A stretch of 64,000 nt of DNA from Bacteroidota bacterium (GTDB lineage Bacteria; Bacteroidota; Bacteroidia; Chitinophagales; Chitinophagaceae): assembly GCA_018266455.1 (NCBI GenBank), contig JAFEAJ010000008.1:124001-188000 (forward strand), given 5' to 3'. The stretch's first letter is position 1. Each line of letters begins with the position of its first letter. The position numbers were made by a program, and so were the translations under genes. Below the pieces are notes generated by a model, which was not told the origin of the DNA, made no database searches, and saw only the letters and a list, made by a program, of their open reading frames with translations. This document shows positions 36,262 to 43,779 of this stretch, piece by piece.

Positions 36262-36289
36262 TTTAAAAAATTTAGTTTGAATAATTATA

Positions 36290-36321
36290 GCCTACTCTTT
36301 TCTACAGGTTTTCGGCTGCCC
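36290..36321 (-). promoter_or_regulatory. Conserved precursor-gene upstream element, copy of P1
   Basis: On the minus strand this 32-bp core holds GGGCAGCCGAAAACC, then TGTAGAAAAG, then AGTAGGC, and ends 28 nt before the P1 ATG. It is identical to the P2 copy and closely matched upstream of P3 and P4, and weakly of P5. It could be a promoter with operator or an RNA leader structure. Confidence 0.75.
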
Positions 36322-36415
36322 CTTTTTGCTTGCAAACAAGTTTTATAAAATATTTTTATTATGATGATACATGTCGCCCCTGTATTTCTGAAACGAAGGC
36401 GTATAAACAGCCGCG

Positions 36416-37492
36416 TCAGCCTCTTCTTTTCTTCATGGCTTTAATGGCTTGTTTCTCTGCATCTATTGCTTTTGATTTGTTGTTTGCACGCCAATACCAC
36501 GCTGCCATTTTATTATAAAGTTTGGGAAGGTTAGCAATTTCGGGATACGGGATATGGTCAATTTCTACCTGGTAGGCTTCAGCGCCAAGCTCATAAATTT
36601 CTGAGCGAAGAGTTATTTTGTCTGACCACCATTCGATGAGGTAAATAATCTGACTATAGGCAGGCTCATCATAAGCGGGGTTTATCAATGCCTGTTTGCC
36701 ATATTCGTAAGCTTTGCGCTGGTTTGTTTTAAGCAAGGCAGAAAAGGTATTATGAGCCATATTCGGCGCATATTTAAGTTTTGGTTCTCTTCTGACCAAT
36801 TCTTCAATTACTAAAAGGGCTGAATCCGGTTTCCCAAAGTCTCCAGAAATTTTAGGATCTCCATTGTAAGGGATCAGTTTATAACTTAATGAATCATCCA
36901 GTTCCTCCAAATGCTTATCTGAATTATGCTTAGCGATCGCCTCATTTGTATCCCATTCATTGTTCACTATCTTGGGCAAGACTTCCTGAAGATGCATGGG
37001 ATGCCCGATCCAAGCCACTATTCCTTCTGCATTTATTATAAAGGTTTTGGGGATGCCCTGCTCTCCTGATGCTTTGAGCCAGGCAGTTTCCATAAAACTG
37101 CTATCCCCTATTGCCACATTGTATTTCATCCTGCGCCCCATGCTATCGACAAAGGCTTTTATTTGATTTATATTTTTCCTGTAAGCAAGCGGTACTTGTT
37201 GTTCGTAAACATCCATGCCTATGAAAACGGCTTTGTTTTTGTATTTGCGGGCTAATTTGGAAAGACGGGGCACCGCTGCTTTGCATGGATTGCACCAGGT
37301 TGCCCAAAACTCTATCACATATACTTTGCCCTTTTCAAATTTTTCAATTGGCTTGCCTTTCAGCCATTCGCGCACACGCAGTGGCGGCGCAGCGTCACCG
37401 AGGCGCAATGAAGGCGGTTGATCATCCTGCCCATACGTTGCATTGTGCGCAATAACTAACAGGAACAATAATATTTGAAACTTTAATCGCAT
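36416..37492 (-). CDS. TlpA-family thiol-disulfide oxidoreductase (TlpA1), after P2
   Basis: 358 aa. A signal peptide (LKFQILLFLLVIAHNATYG) precedes a thioredoxin domain at about residues 30-170 with active site WCNPC (Cys67, Cys70), the supporting FWATW before it, and the cis-Pro loop GIPKTFI. The remaining 190 residues are a helical, TPR-like region unusual for plain TlpA. It is the gene directly downstream of P2 on the same strand, 185 bp after it. I infer an envelope enzyme that shapes disulfides of the exported peptide. Confidence 0.85.
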   Translation of the reverse strand: MRLKFQILLFLLVIAHNATYGQDDQPPSLRLGDAAPPLRVREWLKGKPIEKFEKGKVYVIEFWATWCNPCKAAVPRLSKLARKYKNKAVFIGMDVYEQQVPLAYRKNINQIKAFVDSMGRRMKYNVAIGDSSFMETAWLKASGEQGIPKTFIINAEGIVAWIGHPMHLQEVLPKIVNNEWDTNEAIAKHNSDKHLEELDDSLSYKLIPYNGDPKISGDFGKPDSALLVIEELVRREPKLKYAPNMAHNTFSALLKTNQRKAYEYGKQALINPAYDEPAYSQIIYLIEWWSDKITLRSEIYELGAEAYQVEIDHIPYPEIANLPKLYNKMAAWYWRANNKSKAIDAEKQAIKAMKKRRG

Positions 37493-37631
37493 AACGATTG
37501 TTGGCTTAAAAAAATATGTGCTAAGATGGTTTCACATATATTGGCTTCCATGATAATACCATTGCCAGCCAATCCATATTAATGTTCGAAAAAATTGCAA
37601 GGGGCATTCTTTAAATGACAGTTCATAAAGT

Positions 37632-37659
37632 TACTGCGTGCTTTCCTGCACACGCAGTA
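37632..37659 (-). terminator. Hairpin after P2, possible attenuator
   Basis: Perfect 9-bp arms TACTGCGTG (37632-37640) and CACGCAGTA (37651-37659) lie 18 bp after the P2 stop codon and ahead of TlpA1. No clear T-run follows on the minus strand, so termination is probably partial, or the hairpin protects a transcript 3' end. Confidence 0.5.
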
Positions 37660-37677
37660 TAAAAAATTACGGAATTG

Positions 37678-37887
37678 TTAGCATGCTCCATAACAAACGC
37701 AAGGGCCATAGTTTGTCATTGGTGAGCAGGTGCCAATGGTTAGGTTGCCCCCACAGTTCAGGTTACAGTGTAAACCAACTGCACAGCCATAAGGAGTGCT
37801 GCATTGACCGCCACCGCTGCCCGCCATGATCTTTTTCATTTCCGTTTTGCTCAGTTGCCTCGCATTGGCAAGATTTAATTTTTTCAT
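37678..37887 (-). CDS. P2: GG-leader cysteine-rich peptide precursor
   Basis: 69 aa. The leader MKKLNLANARQLSKTEMKK continues IMAGSGG, the exporter cleavage site. The core, about 43 residues, is GQCSTPYGCAVGLHC then NLNCGGNLTIGTC and so on, with 8 cysteines and no Lys or Arg. The leader is near-identical to P1, P3 and P4. The conserved 5' element core lies at 37918-37949. It is followed by TlpA1. As with P1, the even cysteine count and thioredoxin neighbours suggest four disulfides; function is unknown. Confidence 0.85.
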   Translation of the reverse strand: MKKLNLANARQLSKTEMKKIMAGSGGGQCSTPYGCAVGLHCNLNCGGNLTIGTCSPMTNYGPCVCYGAC

Positions 37888-37917
37888 TTTAAAAAATTTT
37901 AGTTTATAATAATTATA

Positions 37918-37949
37918 GCCTACTCTTTTCTACAGGTTTTCGGCTGCCC
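37918..37949 (-). promoter_or_regulatory. Conserved precursor-gene upstream element, copy of P2
   Basis: The 32-bp core is identical to the P1 copy and ends 30 nt before the P2 ATG. The AT-rich spacer between core and ATG differs by small insertions, so the core rather than the spacer has been kept. Confidence 0.75.
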
Positions 37950-38015
37950 CTTTCTTTGCAAAGGCTATTAGCAACCCTAAGTTCTATCATTATTGCTTGC
38001 CCAACATTTTTTTGA

Positions 38016-38032
38016 GGTTATACTTTATAACC
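38016..38032. promoter_or_regulatory. Palindromic operator GGTTATACTTTATAACC (copy 2)
   Basis: A perfect 7-bp inverted repeat with a 3-bp spacer, identical to the sequence at 54015-54031 in front of the XRE regulator. Here it lies 129 bp upstream of P2 and next to the 3' end of the HlyD gene. The flanks are also similar (TTT before, CCTTT and an A-run after), which suggests common descent. It is a likely binding site for the same regulator. Confidence 0.7.
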
Positions 38033-38123
38033 TTTGCCAAAAAAAATTCGCTTTCCTGGCTCTGTTACCCTTATGCGTACCGCTTTTGGCGGTCGCGCTT
38101 TTGGCCTGCCTGTTTCACGGCAA

Positions 38124-38162
38124 CCTCTCTTTTTCCCAAAGTTTAACCCTTTGGAAAAGAGG
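38124..38162. other. Long inverted repeat behind the HlyD stop codon
   Basis: CCTCTC-TTTTCCCAAAG (38124-38141) faces CTTTGGAAAAGAGG (38149-38162) with a short loop; the stop codon of the HlyD gene follows directly at 38163-38165. The core TTTTCCCAAAGTT...CTTTGGAAAA recurs behind the XRE regulator at 54396-54424. It lacks a T-run on either strand, so it is not a classical terminator. Confidence 0.6.
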
Positions 38163-39431
38163 TTACCGCCTGATGATATCTTTCAATTGCCCGACGAACC
38201 GATCGAACAGCCTGCGGTCATCGGTCATCACCTCTGCGCCTGCAACCAGCCCGTTCCTGAAAAAAATGGTTTTATTGTAATTTGTTGTAAGCCCTTTTGG
38301 AAAATCGACCTTGATCAAAAAGCTATCGCGGGCCGTAGGTATTGCAGATATGTAACCAATGGCGCCTGTTATGTAACCGAACTCCGTGCTGGGATAGCTT
38401 TGCAGCCGCGCCAACACTTTTTGCCCTGCTTTAATTTTCCCCAGCCCTGACTGGGCAACCTTTAGTTCCCCGTAATAAATGCTTTGCTGTGGCTGAACAT
38501 AAAACAATTCCTGCCCGGCATACACCAATTGGTTTTCCTGCAAAAAAGAGGTGAAAAGGGCCTGGCCACTTTCCGGTGCGCTGATGACATATTGCTGCTT
38601 CCATATTTCAATTTTGCTTTTCAGGCCCAACAACCCGGCGCGGAATTTTTGTTGTTGGTCGCCAATATATTTTTTTACATCAAGGATTTCTTTTTGCTTA
38701 TTGTGCTTGTTCATGTTATTATTGATGACCTGCGCTTTCATCTGCTGCAGGCCCTGCTCTTTATTAAGTAATTTGCTTTTGTTCTGGCCCAGTTCAATCG
38801 GCGCGATCACCTTTTCGTTCGTGAGCATTTCGTTGGCATGGTATTCGCGCTGCTGCAGTTCATAATCCTGTTTTAATATTTGCTGCTGCTGTTTTGTGTT
38901 TTTTTGAATGGCAGATAAATAATCCATATCCGCGACCAAAGCGCCCTGCTTTTGCTGGTAATAGCCATTGGCAAGCACTTGCATTGTTTCGTTGCAAACG
39001 CTTTGGAATCCCTGGTAATCGCTTTGCAGATCTCCCAATTGGTCGAAAACGGGCAATGGATGGCTTAATAAAATATCAAAGCTGTCTTTGATGACGGATG
39101 GCTCCATTGCAGCAACCCATTTTTGCAGGCCCATTACCTGTTGGGGGCTGGCCGCACTTTGCAGGAACGCCAATGCCTGGCCCTGCTGCACTTCTTCCTG
39201 GTTCGATACCAATAGCTTTTCCAGTTTCCCTTCTGTTTTTGCCACTACTGATTTTGGCGCATTAATAGCTACCAGCTTCATAGAGCCCTTGATAATGTCT
39301 GGGTATTGGATGAACCATGTGAATGCGAACAAAACAACCAGCACAAAAAAGAAAAGCACATTGCCATTCCGGATTATCCAGTGAGGCTTGTAGGAAATGA
39401 TCTCTTGCACTTCATTACTGCTTAGGGCCAT
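38163..39431 (-). CDS. HlyD-family membrane fusion (adaptor) protein of the peptide exporter
   Basis: 422 aa. One transmembrane helix near residues 23-45 (GNVLFFFVLVVLFAFTWFI) follows a short cytoplasmic tail. Next come a beta-barrel/lipoyl half (VVAKTEGKLEKLLVSNQEEVQQGQ), a long coiled coil (about 155-275), and a second lipoyl/barrel half (SAPESGQALFTSFLQENQ ... IKAGQKVLARLQSYPS). This is the standard architecture of type I-like adaptor proteins that pair with C39 ABC transporters to carry GG-leader peptides across the periplasm. Its partner is probably the ABC protein at 43780-46131. An outer-membrane channel would be supplied from elsewhere. Confidence 0.92.
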   Translation of the reverse strand: MALSSNEVQEIISYKPHWIIRNGNVLFFFVLVVLFAFTWFIQYPDIIKGSMKLVAINAPKSVVAKTEGKLEKLLVSNQEEVQQGQALAFLQSAASPQQVMGLQKWVAAMEPSVIKDSFDILLSHPLPVFDQLGDLQSDYQGFQSVCNETMQVLANGYYQQKQGALVADMDYLSAIQKNTKQQQQILKQDYELQQREYHANEMLTNEKVIAPIELGQNKSKLLNKEQGLQQMKAQVINNNMNKHNKQKEILDVKKYIGDQQQKFRAGLLGLKSKIEIWKQQYVISAPESGQALFTSFLQENQLVYAGQELFYVQPQQSIYYGELKVAQSGLGKIKAGQKVLARLQSYPSTEFGYITGAIGYISAIPTARDSFLIKVDFPKGLTTNYNKTIFFRNGLVAGAEVMTDDRRLFDRFVGQLKDIIRR

Positions 39432-39550
39432 CTTTTTTCTTTTTATTATTAGCCTTTGTTATCCCGGGCATTTGAAATTCCAATTTAAGCGTCTTTTTAA
39501 TCATTAAAAATGACATCAAAAGCATGCCAGAAGAAAACCGAATGAGCATT

Positions 39551-39946
39551 TTATTTATTTAACGCTTCTAAAAAATGCTTGTTCGGAGATAATAGGTTGT
39601 TTTCTGTTATAAACTTTTTTTTGCTTTGGCTCACATAAAAAGAGTCTAGCACTCCATTTTGTTTCACCCCATTTAATAGGTAATCCGCGGTAGAATCTGG
39701 AGTTAAAAACATTTGTTCCACCATCGCTTGAACTTTTTGTTTGATTGTTTTCATTTTCATTTTCCGCAAATGGTTGCCAAAAAGATCGGATGAAATGCTA
39801 AAAGAGAAATCTATGCTTTCTTCCTTTGGAGCGCGGTACTTATCAACTGATAACTTTAATTGCTCTTTTATAAAAGCTTCCTTTTGTCTTACTGTTGCGC
39901 ATGAGCAAAAGAACAAAACCGGTATTATTAATATCTTATTTGGCAT
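39551..39946 (-). CDS. Small putative lipoprotein in the peptide island
   Basis: 131 aa. The N-terminus MPNKILIIPVLFFCSCATV is a lipoprotein-type signal with Cys at 14 and 16. The mature part is helical and charged (KEAFIKEQLKLSVDKYRAP, MKTIKQKVQAMVEQMFLTPD) and ends with ALNK. No family is recognised. It lies between TlpA2 and HlyD on the same strand, so it may serve the exporter, or give self-protection; this is inference only. Confidence 0.6.
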   Translation of the reverse strand: MPNKILIIPVLFFCSCATVRQKEAFIKEQLKLSVDKYRAPKEESIDFSFSISSDLFGNHLRKMKMKTIKQKVQAMVEQMFLTPDSTADYLLNGVKQNGVLDSFYVSQSKKKFITENNLLSPNKHFLEALNK

Positions 39947-39989
39947 ACAATTTTATTCTGTTGTGCAATTAATGGATGATGGAAATATT

Positions 39990-41465
39990 TCAATTTGAAT
40001 TAGCCAGTTTATTAAGAATTGTTTTAATCTCCTGGCTACTTGGTCTTGGCGCATCAAAATTGATAATACTTCCTTTTTTATCAAGTATAATGTACCGTGG
40101 TATTTCATTTATTTTATAATACCGAGCATTATATTTTCCCTTTGGGTTTATAATCAAATAGCTTTTATTGCTGTCTTGCAAATTTTCCTGCAAAACTGCT
40201 TTTTTCCAGTCAGTTTTATTTTCATCTATTGACAAATAAACAAAATCAATGTTTTTCCCTTGAAGGCCCTCAGCCAACATTCTGCTAAAAGGAATTTCAT
40301 AGCGGCAAGGAGCACACCAGCTCGCCCAAAAATCAACATATATGTACCTTCCCTGATGAGAATTTATGATTTTTTTCCACCAGGAGCGACCTCCATTCAA
40401 ATTCATAAGCAAAAAATCAGGGCTATTCTTAAAGTCAGAAGCAATTCTTTTTTGTTCCAAAATGCCATCAACATAATTTCGATAGCTTTGGTTATTGCAT
40501 AAAGACTTATACCTATTCAAAAAAGAATCAGGAACTTCACCTCGATACCTGATACAATCAATAATATTACTTGTCAAAGCAAAATCTGCTATTCTACCAG
40601 GAAAGAATTGAGCCGATTTTTCCTGTTTAATCTCAAAATATTGTAAGTTGTCGCTATTAAAACCTGGATCAAGAAAACAATCGTGAAGAAAAATGATTTC
40701 GATATTTTGTATTAAATCTTTATCAATCACATTAAACTTTCCATTTTCTGAATGTAAAGCATTGAGGTAAGTTGCCAGGCTATCTTTGTAAAAGTAAAAG
40801 GTTTCATTGCGCCAACGATTAATGCTATCCTTCAATTCCTGTATGCTATGAGCCCTCTCCAGCACTTGTGTTTTATTTGAATATTTTAATATTTCCAGAA
40901 TATATCGGCATTGCTGATAAAATTCTTTAGAAAGATTGAATTTCTTGGTGTACTCTTCAAGAAAGCCGAGTTGACGACAATAATCAGTTTCAATCTTTCT
41001 TTCACGAATGGCAAGGTTTGCGCTCTTATTTTTTATGTTTTTGAACATCGTAAACACCGAAGGACGTAGAAATCCAAATGTATCAGCAAAAGCAGGGAAA
41101 AAATTCAGCTCCGCATCTTCTTCATTGTTTTTTGGTTTAGAATATATCCTGTTAATGCCATTAATAATTCCTTTCACATAATATGTTCTCCCTTTTGTTA
41201 AAAAGTAAATACACTTATCCGACTGCACAAGCATTACTTTCTCATCTACTGGCTTAAATTTTATGAGCCTCTTTTTTGGCAAAAATAATAGGTCATTATT
41301 CAATGGATAATCTATCGTGAATAAAATATCATGGTTAGTGGCATTATAAATTTCTATTGAATCGCTTTTCTTATCGCATACGACATCCATGGAATAGGAA
41401 ATATTTTCAATTTGAACAAATACAAAAAGAAATAACAAATAGGAACAATAGGGAATATTTACCAT
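39990..41465 (-). CDS. TlpA-family thiol-disulfide oxidoreductase (TlpA2), after P3
   Basis: 491 aa from the ATG at 41463-41465 (a TTG three codons earlier is less likely). A hydrophobic signal (YLLFLFVFVQIENISYS) is followed by about 330 residues of unknown, partly helical sequence and then a C-terminal thioredoxin domain with the active site FWASWCAPCRYE (Cys384, Cys387) and the cis-Pro loop NEIPRYIILDKKGSI. The N-terminal region resembles DUF4369-type TlpA fusions of Bacteroidota only loosely. It is directly downstream of P3 and AT-rich compared with the ABC gene. Confidence 0.85.
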   Translation of the reverse strand: MVNIPYCSYLLFLFVFVQIENISYSMDVVCDKKSDSIEIYNATNHDILFTIDYPLNNDLLFLPKKRLIKFKPVDEKVMLVQSDKCIYFLTKGRTYYVKGIINGINRIYSKPKNNEEDAELNFFPAFADTFGFLRPSVFTMFKNIKNKSANLAIRERKIETDYCRQLGFLEEYTKKFNLSKEFYQQCRYILEILKYSNKTQVLERAHSIQELKDSINRWRNETFYFYKDSLATYLNALHSENGKFNVIDKDLIQNIEIIFLHDCFLDPGFNSDNLQYFEIKQEKSAQFFPGRIADFALTSNIIDCIRYRGEVPDSFLNRYKSLCNNQSYRNYVDGILEQKRIASDFKNSPDFLLMNLNGGRSWWKKIINSHQGRYIYVDFWASWCAPCRYEIPFSRMLAEGLQGKNIDFVYLSIDENKTDWKKAVLQENLQDSNKSYLIINPKGKYNARYYKINEIPRYIILDKKGSIINFDAPRPSSQEIKTILNKLANSN

Positions 41466-41489
41466 ATACAACAATTACATTTTGTAAAA

Positions 41490-41513
41490 TACCGGGATAG
41501 TAACATCCCGGTA
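41490..41513 (-). terminator. Terminator/attenuator between P3 and TlpA2
   Basis: Perfect 9-bp arms TACCGGGAT (41490-41498) and ATCCCGGTA (41505-41513), 5 bp after the P3 stop codon. On the minus strand it is followed by TTTTAC, a short T-run, so it should terminate most P3 transcripts and let some continue into TlpA2. Confidence 0.7.
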
Positions 41514-41518
41514 AATTT

Positions 41519-41725
41519 TTAACAGGACGCGCAACACCAATATCCACGTTGACCAGTAATAAGCGCATACGCAGTAGCTGCTGCTTTTGCATCAGACATG
41601 CTCAATCCGCAATCAGACGTAGACCAAGATGCATTGTGCATACAACAACTACCGCTGCCGGCCATGATCTTTTTCATTTCCGTTTTGCTCAGTTGCCTCG
41701 CGTCGGCGAGATTTAACTTTTTCAG
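41519..41725 (-). CDS. P3: GG-leader cysteine-rich peptide precursor with CTG in place of ATG
   Basis: 68 codons. The first codon of the family leader is CTG at 41723-41725 instead of ATG; the rest is open: (M/L)KKLNLADARQLSKTEMKK, then IMAGSG as cleavage site. The core begins SCCMHNASWSTSDCGLSM and ends RGYWCCASC, with 6 cysteines. No frameshift or stop interrupts it, the terminator and upstream element are in place, and the only change from the other leaders is Asn8 to Asp. Either CTG serves as a weak start, or translation is lost by a recent mutation; internal ATGs would remove most of the leader. Confidence 0.75.
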   Translation of the reverse strand: MKKLNLADARQLSKTEMKKIMAGSGSCCMHNASWSTSDCGLSMSDAKAAATAYALITGQRGYWCCASC

Positions 41726-41753
41726 TTTAAAAAATTTAGTTTGAATAATTATT

Positions 41754-41786
41754 GCCTACTCTTTTCTAAAGGTTTTCGGCTTACCC
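41754..41786 (-). promoter_or_regulatory. Conserved precursor-gene upstream element, copy of P3
   Basis: On the minus strand AAGCCGAAAACC, TTTAGAAAAG and AGTAGGC match the P1/P2 cores with three substitutions and one extra base, ending 28 nt before the CTG. Its preservation argues against old decay of P3. Confidence 0.7.
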
Positions 41787-41843
41787 TTTTCTTTGTAGGT
41801 AAGATGAAACCCAAGTTTCGCTTTTTCTTAAAAGGCATTAGGT

Positions 41844-43358
41844 TTAATCTTTTAAGTTGAATGCTGTTTTCATTTCGGAAAACAGGTTGTCACCCGAACT
41901 AGGCCTTGTTGCATTTGCATTAATTACTTTTCCCTGCTCATTTACCAATAGGTAATGAGGTATGGTATATCCGCCCTGGCCCGGATAAAATCTTTTAACA
42001 ATATCATCAATTAGTCGTTGAGTGGCTACTACATGAAAACCTTTTAAATTGTACGCCTTTATATCTCTTTTTAAATTCAGTTTTGTTTGTCCAATCTCAA
42101 ATGCTATATATAAGCGTTGAATATTATTTTTAGTACAAAAACTATCTACCTGGTCGTTATATGAAAATTCCATTTTACACGGAACACACCATGTTGCCCA
42201 AAGGTCTACCAGTATTCTTTTCCCTTTCAAAAGAGTAATTGCCGAATCAAATGAATTTAAACTATCGCTCTTTAAAAAAATAATTACAGCACTGTCATTC
42301 GGTCTTGCTGATTCGTCTGTTAATTTAAAATAAGGAGGAGAAAAATAATCTTTCATTTTGCTATTAGGAAAAAAATTTAAATAAGCGTCCACATCTCTTT
42401 TGCCAATACTTGCCGAAAAAAGATGCTTCAATTGAAGTATAGCCATAGCCCATTCGGTTTCCTGAATATTTTTAGGGGCATAAAGCCAAGGAACAAAATT
42501 GCTGCTAATAAAACATTTTTTTCCGTTTTTGATAAGTAAACTGTCGTCAAGATGAGGGTTTAAATAATACTTCTTCGCTTTTGAATAATAATAATAGTAT
42601 GCTATACTTGATCCATACAACCCACTTCTAATAACATCCTCGGTAACCGGGAATTTTGAATATACGCTGTCTACAAGCGCAAAAGCGTCATCAGGGTTTA
42701 GCCTATTGCTAAAAAATGCAAATTTAATAAGCTCAGTCAAGAGTACATCTTTTGTATCACTCACCATAATATCATAGAAAAGCCTTGTAATTTTACCTTT
42801 TACCAGCAGTGAATCGAATGGATAAATAATTTTAGATAAAGCAAAATACACTGCATTGAAATCAAGTGTTCTTTGAAAATGCATACTGTCAAGCATGTTT
42901 TCAAAAACCACAAACTTTCGTCTTGGAGAATAGTTGAACGAATTATAAAATTCATTGCCAGTTCCATTTTTACCTTTAATTTTTATACCACCATTTGGTG
43001 AAAAATTATCAAACGCAGAAGTGTTTATTTCAACTGAGACAGTATCACCTGGAGCTACAAACAACCATACCGGCTGTGATTGCCCAACTCGTATGGTAAT
43101 TACACAGGGCAAATAAATTTGAAGTCGCTTCTCAAAATACCCTGCTGGAGTTAAATATAAAACAAAATCAGGCCTTTCTATCAAAAGGTTGTTAGCAAAA
43201 TTATTAATAGGTTCATATAAGACAACTCTAGAATGATTATTATTAATAATTTTACCCTTAATTAAAATTTGTGAAGGGCAGGAAAAACCTGAAAAGAAAA
43301 GTACAGTAAAAATTAATATTGGTTTTATGCTGCTGAATTTTAAATAGCCTGCCTGCAT
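41844..43358 (-). CDS. TlpA-family thiol-disulfide oxidoreductase (TlpA3), after P4
   Basis: 504 aa from the ATG at 43356-43358. Signal region IKPILIFTVLFFSGFSC, then a beta-rich N-terminal domain (LIKGKIINNNHSRVVLYEPI) like the DUF4369 domain of Bacteroidota TlpA proteins, a helical middle, and a C-terminal thioredoxin domain with active site LWATWCVPCKMEF (Cys391, Cys394) and YTIPHYLLVNEQGKV. It is paralogous to TlpA2, both ending in RPSS-type sequence (ATRPSSGDN against APRPSSQEI). It follows P4. I infer a periplasmic thioredoxin for peptide disulfides. Confidence 0.87.
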   Translation of the reverse strand: MQAGYLKFSSIKPILIFTVLFFSGFSCPSQILIKGKIINNNHSRVVLYEPINNFANNLLIERPDFVLYLTPAGYFEKRLQIYLPCVITIRVGQSQPVWLFVAPGDTVSVEINTSAFDNFSPNGGIKIKGKNGTGNEFYNSFNYSPRRKFVVFENMLDSMHFQRTLDFNAVYFALSKIIYPFDSLLVKGKITRLFYDIMVSDTKDVLLTELIKFAFFSNRLNPDDAFALVDSVYSKFPVTEDVIRSGLYGSSIAYYYYYSKAKKYYLNPHLDDSLLIKNGKKCFISSNFVPWLYAPKNIQETEWAMAILQLKHLFSASIGKRDVDAYLNFFPNSKMKDYFSPPYFKLTDESARPNDSAVIIFLKSDSLNSFDSAITLLKGKRILVDLWATWCVPCKMEFSYNDQVDSFCTKNNIQRLYIAFEIGQTKLNLKRDIKAYNLKGFHVVATQRLIDDIVKRFYPGQGGYTIPHYLLVNEQGKVINANATRPSSGDNLFSEMKTAFNLKD

Positions 43359-43390
43359 ACACAATAATGTTTTTGAATTATTGAAAACTT

Positions 43391-43424
43391 AAAAGAATGA
43401 GCAGTCCTGCCGAACTGCCCATTC
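43391..43424 (-). terminator. Terminator/attenuator after P4
   Basis: On the minus strand GAATGGGCAGT (43424-43414) pairs with ACTGCTCATTC (43405-43395) and TTTT follows. It lies 10 bp after the P4 stop codon and ahead of TlpA3. The stem is long and regular. Confidence 0.8.
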
Positions 43425-43434
43425 AAATGTGGTG

Positions 43435-43659
43435 CTACTTGTAAATGTTAGTACATCCGCCACAGGTTGCTACGCCTGTGCTACAGTAATCCGCAATATC
43501 TTGCGCAATAGTCGCACCATTGGGCTCATAATTATACTGCCAAGCGCCTCCCGATCCGCCTGCACAGGTGCAATGGCAGGGAGCAGGCAATCCGCCGACT
43601 ATCTTTTTCATTTCCGTTTTGCCCAGTTGCCTCGCATTGGCAAGATTTAATTTTTTCAT
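43435..43659 (-). CDS. P4: GG-leader cysteine-rich peptide precursor
   Basis: 74 aa. The leader MKKLNLANARQLGKTEMKK ends IVGG, the cleanest double-glycine site of the set. The core of about 51 residues begins LPAPCHCTCAGGSGGAWQY and ends VATCGGCTNIYK, with 6 cysteines grouped at both ends and a Tyr/Asn/Glu middle. The upstream element is at 43689-43720 and a strong terminator follows. It lies between the C39 ABC transporter gene and TlpA3 on the minus strand. Confidence 0.85.
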   Translation of the reverse strand: MKKLNLANARQLGKTEMKKIVGGLPAPCHCTCAGGSGGAWQYNYEPNGATIAQDIADYCSTGVATCGGCTNIYK

Positions 43660-43688
43660 TTTTCAAAATTTAGTTGTAGAAAATTAGC

Positions 43689-43720
43689 GCCTACTGTTTT
43701 CTACAGGTTTTCGGCTGCCC
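43689..43720 (-). promoter_or_regulatory. Conserved precursor-gene upstream element, copy of P4
   Basis: GGGCAGCCGAAAACC, TGTAGAAAAC and AGTAGGC match the P1/P2 cores with a single substitution and end 29 nt before the P4 ATG, even though the AT-rich spacer has diverged. Confidence 0.75.
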
Positions 43721-43779
43721 ATTTTCCCTTTGGCCAAAAAGTATTTTTGCATTATTAATTCTTCATTATCAATTTGCCC

